In this document: piece after piece, positions 62,848 to 64,000 of the stretch
Layout: each line of letters begins with the position of its first letter
Numbering within the stretch: position 1 is the stretch's first letter
DNA from: Tetranychus cinnabarinus
Lineage: Eukaryota; Arthropoda; Arachnida; Trombidiformes; Tetranychidae
Assembly: GCA_022266195.1 (NCBI GenBank)
Contig: WHVY01000003.1
Location: 11,408,001 to 11,472,000, forward strand
Direction of reading: 5' to 3'
Length of the DNA: 64,000 bases
Program-made: the position numbers and the translations under genes
The notes under the pieces: model-generated
What the model was told of the DNA's origin: nothing
Databases searched by the model: none
What the model saw: only the letters and a program-made list of their open reading frames with translations

Positions 62848-64000
62848 ATGTTGTTTAAGTTAATATCTTTATCTTATTCTCTGCACAACTCAATTACGAT
62901 TAAACTCTGTATACCCTGTTTATTATGTTTATTCAGTTTAGTTTGTAACATTTATTCTATGCGAATATCACACATCTCCAGTCAACATCAAAGTCTCGGA
63001 AAATTGTCCCAAGTTATTCGTACCAATCAATATCGACCTTCTTGGTCTCTTTCAACCTCACCATCACCTTTTTTAAACATGTCATCCTCATCATCCTCAT
63101 CTAAATTAACTCCTCTTGGTTCATCATCATATTCATCATTCTCATTTAAACCATCAACATCTTCAGTGTTTTCCTCTTTCCTGTCATCTTCATCATCAAC
63201 CTCCAATGATCACCAAAGTGATACCGATAATCTTTTCTTTATTAAAAATACTCCGAATTTTTCTTCACCTCCACCTCCATTGAAAGATTCAACCATTCAT
63301 ACCAGTAATCATCGCCATCACAATCACCATCATTCATCTCAATCATCAACACATCAACGAGGTCAACAATTTTTGCATGAATCTCCACCTTTGAAAAGGT
63401 TTATGTTGAAAAACAGAAATGTTACCTGCAATGATGGAACCAAAGCTGGTTACTATTACCGTTCGTCTATTGGCTATTCTAGACGTTGGATCGTCTTTCT
63501 TGAAGGTGGTTGGTATTGCTTCTCACCTTCAACCTGCCATCAACGTTGGCTTGGAATGAGAAATTTAATGACATCTGCTCATTGGCCACAATCACGATCG
63601 GTTGGAGGCATTTTATCACCCAATCCTCAAGAAAACCCATATTTTTGGAATGCTAATCATGTATTTATTCCATATTGCTCATCCGACTCTTGGTCCGGTG
63701 ATTCACCTGCAGCCACATCGGCCGACCTTTCCTTCCTCGGATCACGTATTATTACTGAGGTAATAAATGAGCTATTACTTTCCAAAGGTTTATCAGATGG
63801 AAAATCCCTTCTTTTGGCGGGAAGTTCTGCCGGTGCTGGAGGTGTTCTTGTTAATCTTGATCGTGTTGCTGATTTTATCTCCTCAACAGGATCTAAAATT
63901 GAGGTGCGGGGTCTAATGGACTCTGGTTGGTTTCTTGATAATCAACCTTTTGACTATTCTGGTTCCTATTCTAACAGTAATGATAATATCGAGGATAACT
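62848..64000 (+). CDS. NOTUM: Notum, palmitoleoyl-protein carboxylesterase (3' end beyond window)
   Basis: An uninterrupted frame from ATG 62848 to the window end (384 codons), with no intron so far. Notum is a secreted alpha/beta hydrolase that removes palmitoleate from Wnt proteins and so limits Wnt signalling. A hydrophobic segment at residues ~19-37 (K-L-C-I-P-C-L-L-C-L-F-S-L-V) is the signal anchor/peptide. Residues ~55-190 are Ser- and His-rich low complexity. The catalytic domain starts near L-K-N-R-N-V-T-C-N-D-G-T-K-A-G-Y-Y, followed by R-R-W-I-V-F-L-E-G-G-W-Y-C-F (oxyanion region), E-N-P-Y-F-W-N-A-N-H-V-F-I-P-Y-C-S-S-D, and the nucleophile elbow G-S-S-A-G with Ser at residue 327 (codon 63826). 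D-S-G-W-F-L-D-N follows. The Asp and His of the triad lie beyond the window. Confidence 0.95.
   Translation, partial: MLFKLISLSYSLHNSITIKLCIPCLLCLFSLVCNIYSMRISHISSQHQSLGKLSQVIRTNQYRPSWSLSTSPSPFLNMSSSSSSSKLTPLGSSSYSSFSFKPSTSSVFSSFLSSSSSTSNDHQSDTDNLFFIKNTPNFSSPPPPLKDSTIHTSNHRHHNHHHSSQSSTHQRGQQFLHESPPLKRFMLKNRNVTCNDGTKAGYYYRSSIGYSRRWIVFLEGGWYCFSPSTCHQRWLGMRNLMTSAHWPQSRSVGGILSPNPQENPYFWNANHVFIPYCSSDSWSGDSPAATSADLSFLGSRIITEVINELLLSKGLSDGKSLLLAGSSAGAGGVLVNLDRVADFISSTGSKIEVRGLMDSGWFLDNQPFDYSGSYSNSNDNIEDN

Overview
This window is nuclear DNA from an animal, almost certainly an arthropod. Composition is AT-rich, protein-coding genes are split by GT-AG introns, the products are metazoan (animal haem peroxidase, Notum, class I/II ARF, DHDH-type dehydrogenase, SLC35F-type carrier), and there are no operons or Shine-Dalgarno signals. 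Many introns are 60-100 bp in the housekeeping genes, but introns of 1-19 kb occur in the peroxidase and carrier genes. The peroxidase looks like arthropod chorion/peroxinectin-type enzymes. A compact AT-rich mite-like genome (for example a spider-mite relative) would fit, but the species cannot be fixed from the sequence alone.

Layout. (1) 1-9.6 kb: 3' part of an animal haem peroxidase gene (+), converging on a complete ARF GTPase gene (-). (2) 9.6-38.5 kb: one large SLC35F3/F4-like carrier gene (+). It has a first coding exon at 13.9 kb, a 19.5 kb intron and the membrane-domain exons at 33.9-38.5 kb. A second, phase-compatible first coding exon inside the big intron (27.2 kb) suggests two promoters. 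(3) 39.7-53.1 kb: a gene-dense cluster. After a DHDH-like dehydrogenase (-), it holds eight consecutive genes for ribosome biogenesis or translation: NOL11 (+), RPL21 (-), RPL7A (-), MRPS21 (-), TFB2M-like (+), mitochondrial release factor 1 (+), RPL12 (-) and RPL17 (+). Two divergent promoters (MRPS21/TFB2M and RPL12/RPL17) are present, and the four cytosolic ribosomal protein genes share a GGAAACGGAA-like motif upstream. (4) 53.5-55.1 kb: a type I membrane protein with five sushi (CCP) domains (-). (5) 55.1-62.8 kb: gene-poor DNA with a hAT-like MITE bearing an 8-bp target duplication and a 1.1 kb palindromic foldback element. (6) 62.8-64.0 kb: 5' part of Notum (+), cut by the window end.

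All exon boundaries were set by eye from homology, phase and GT/AG sites. No transcript evidence or database search was available. Untranslated exons, transcription starts and polyadenylation sites are mostly uncertain.
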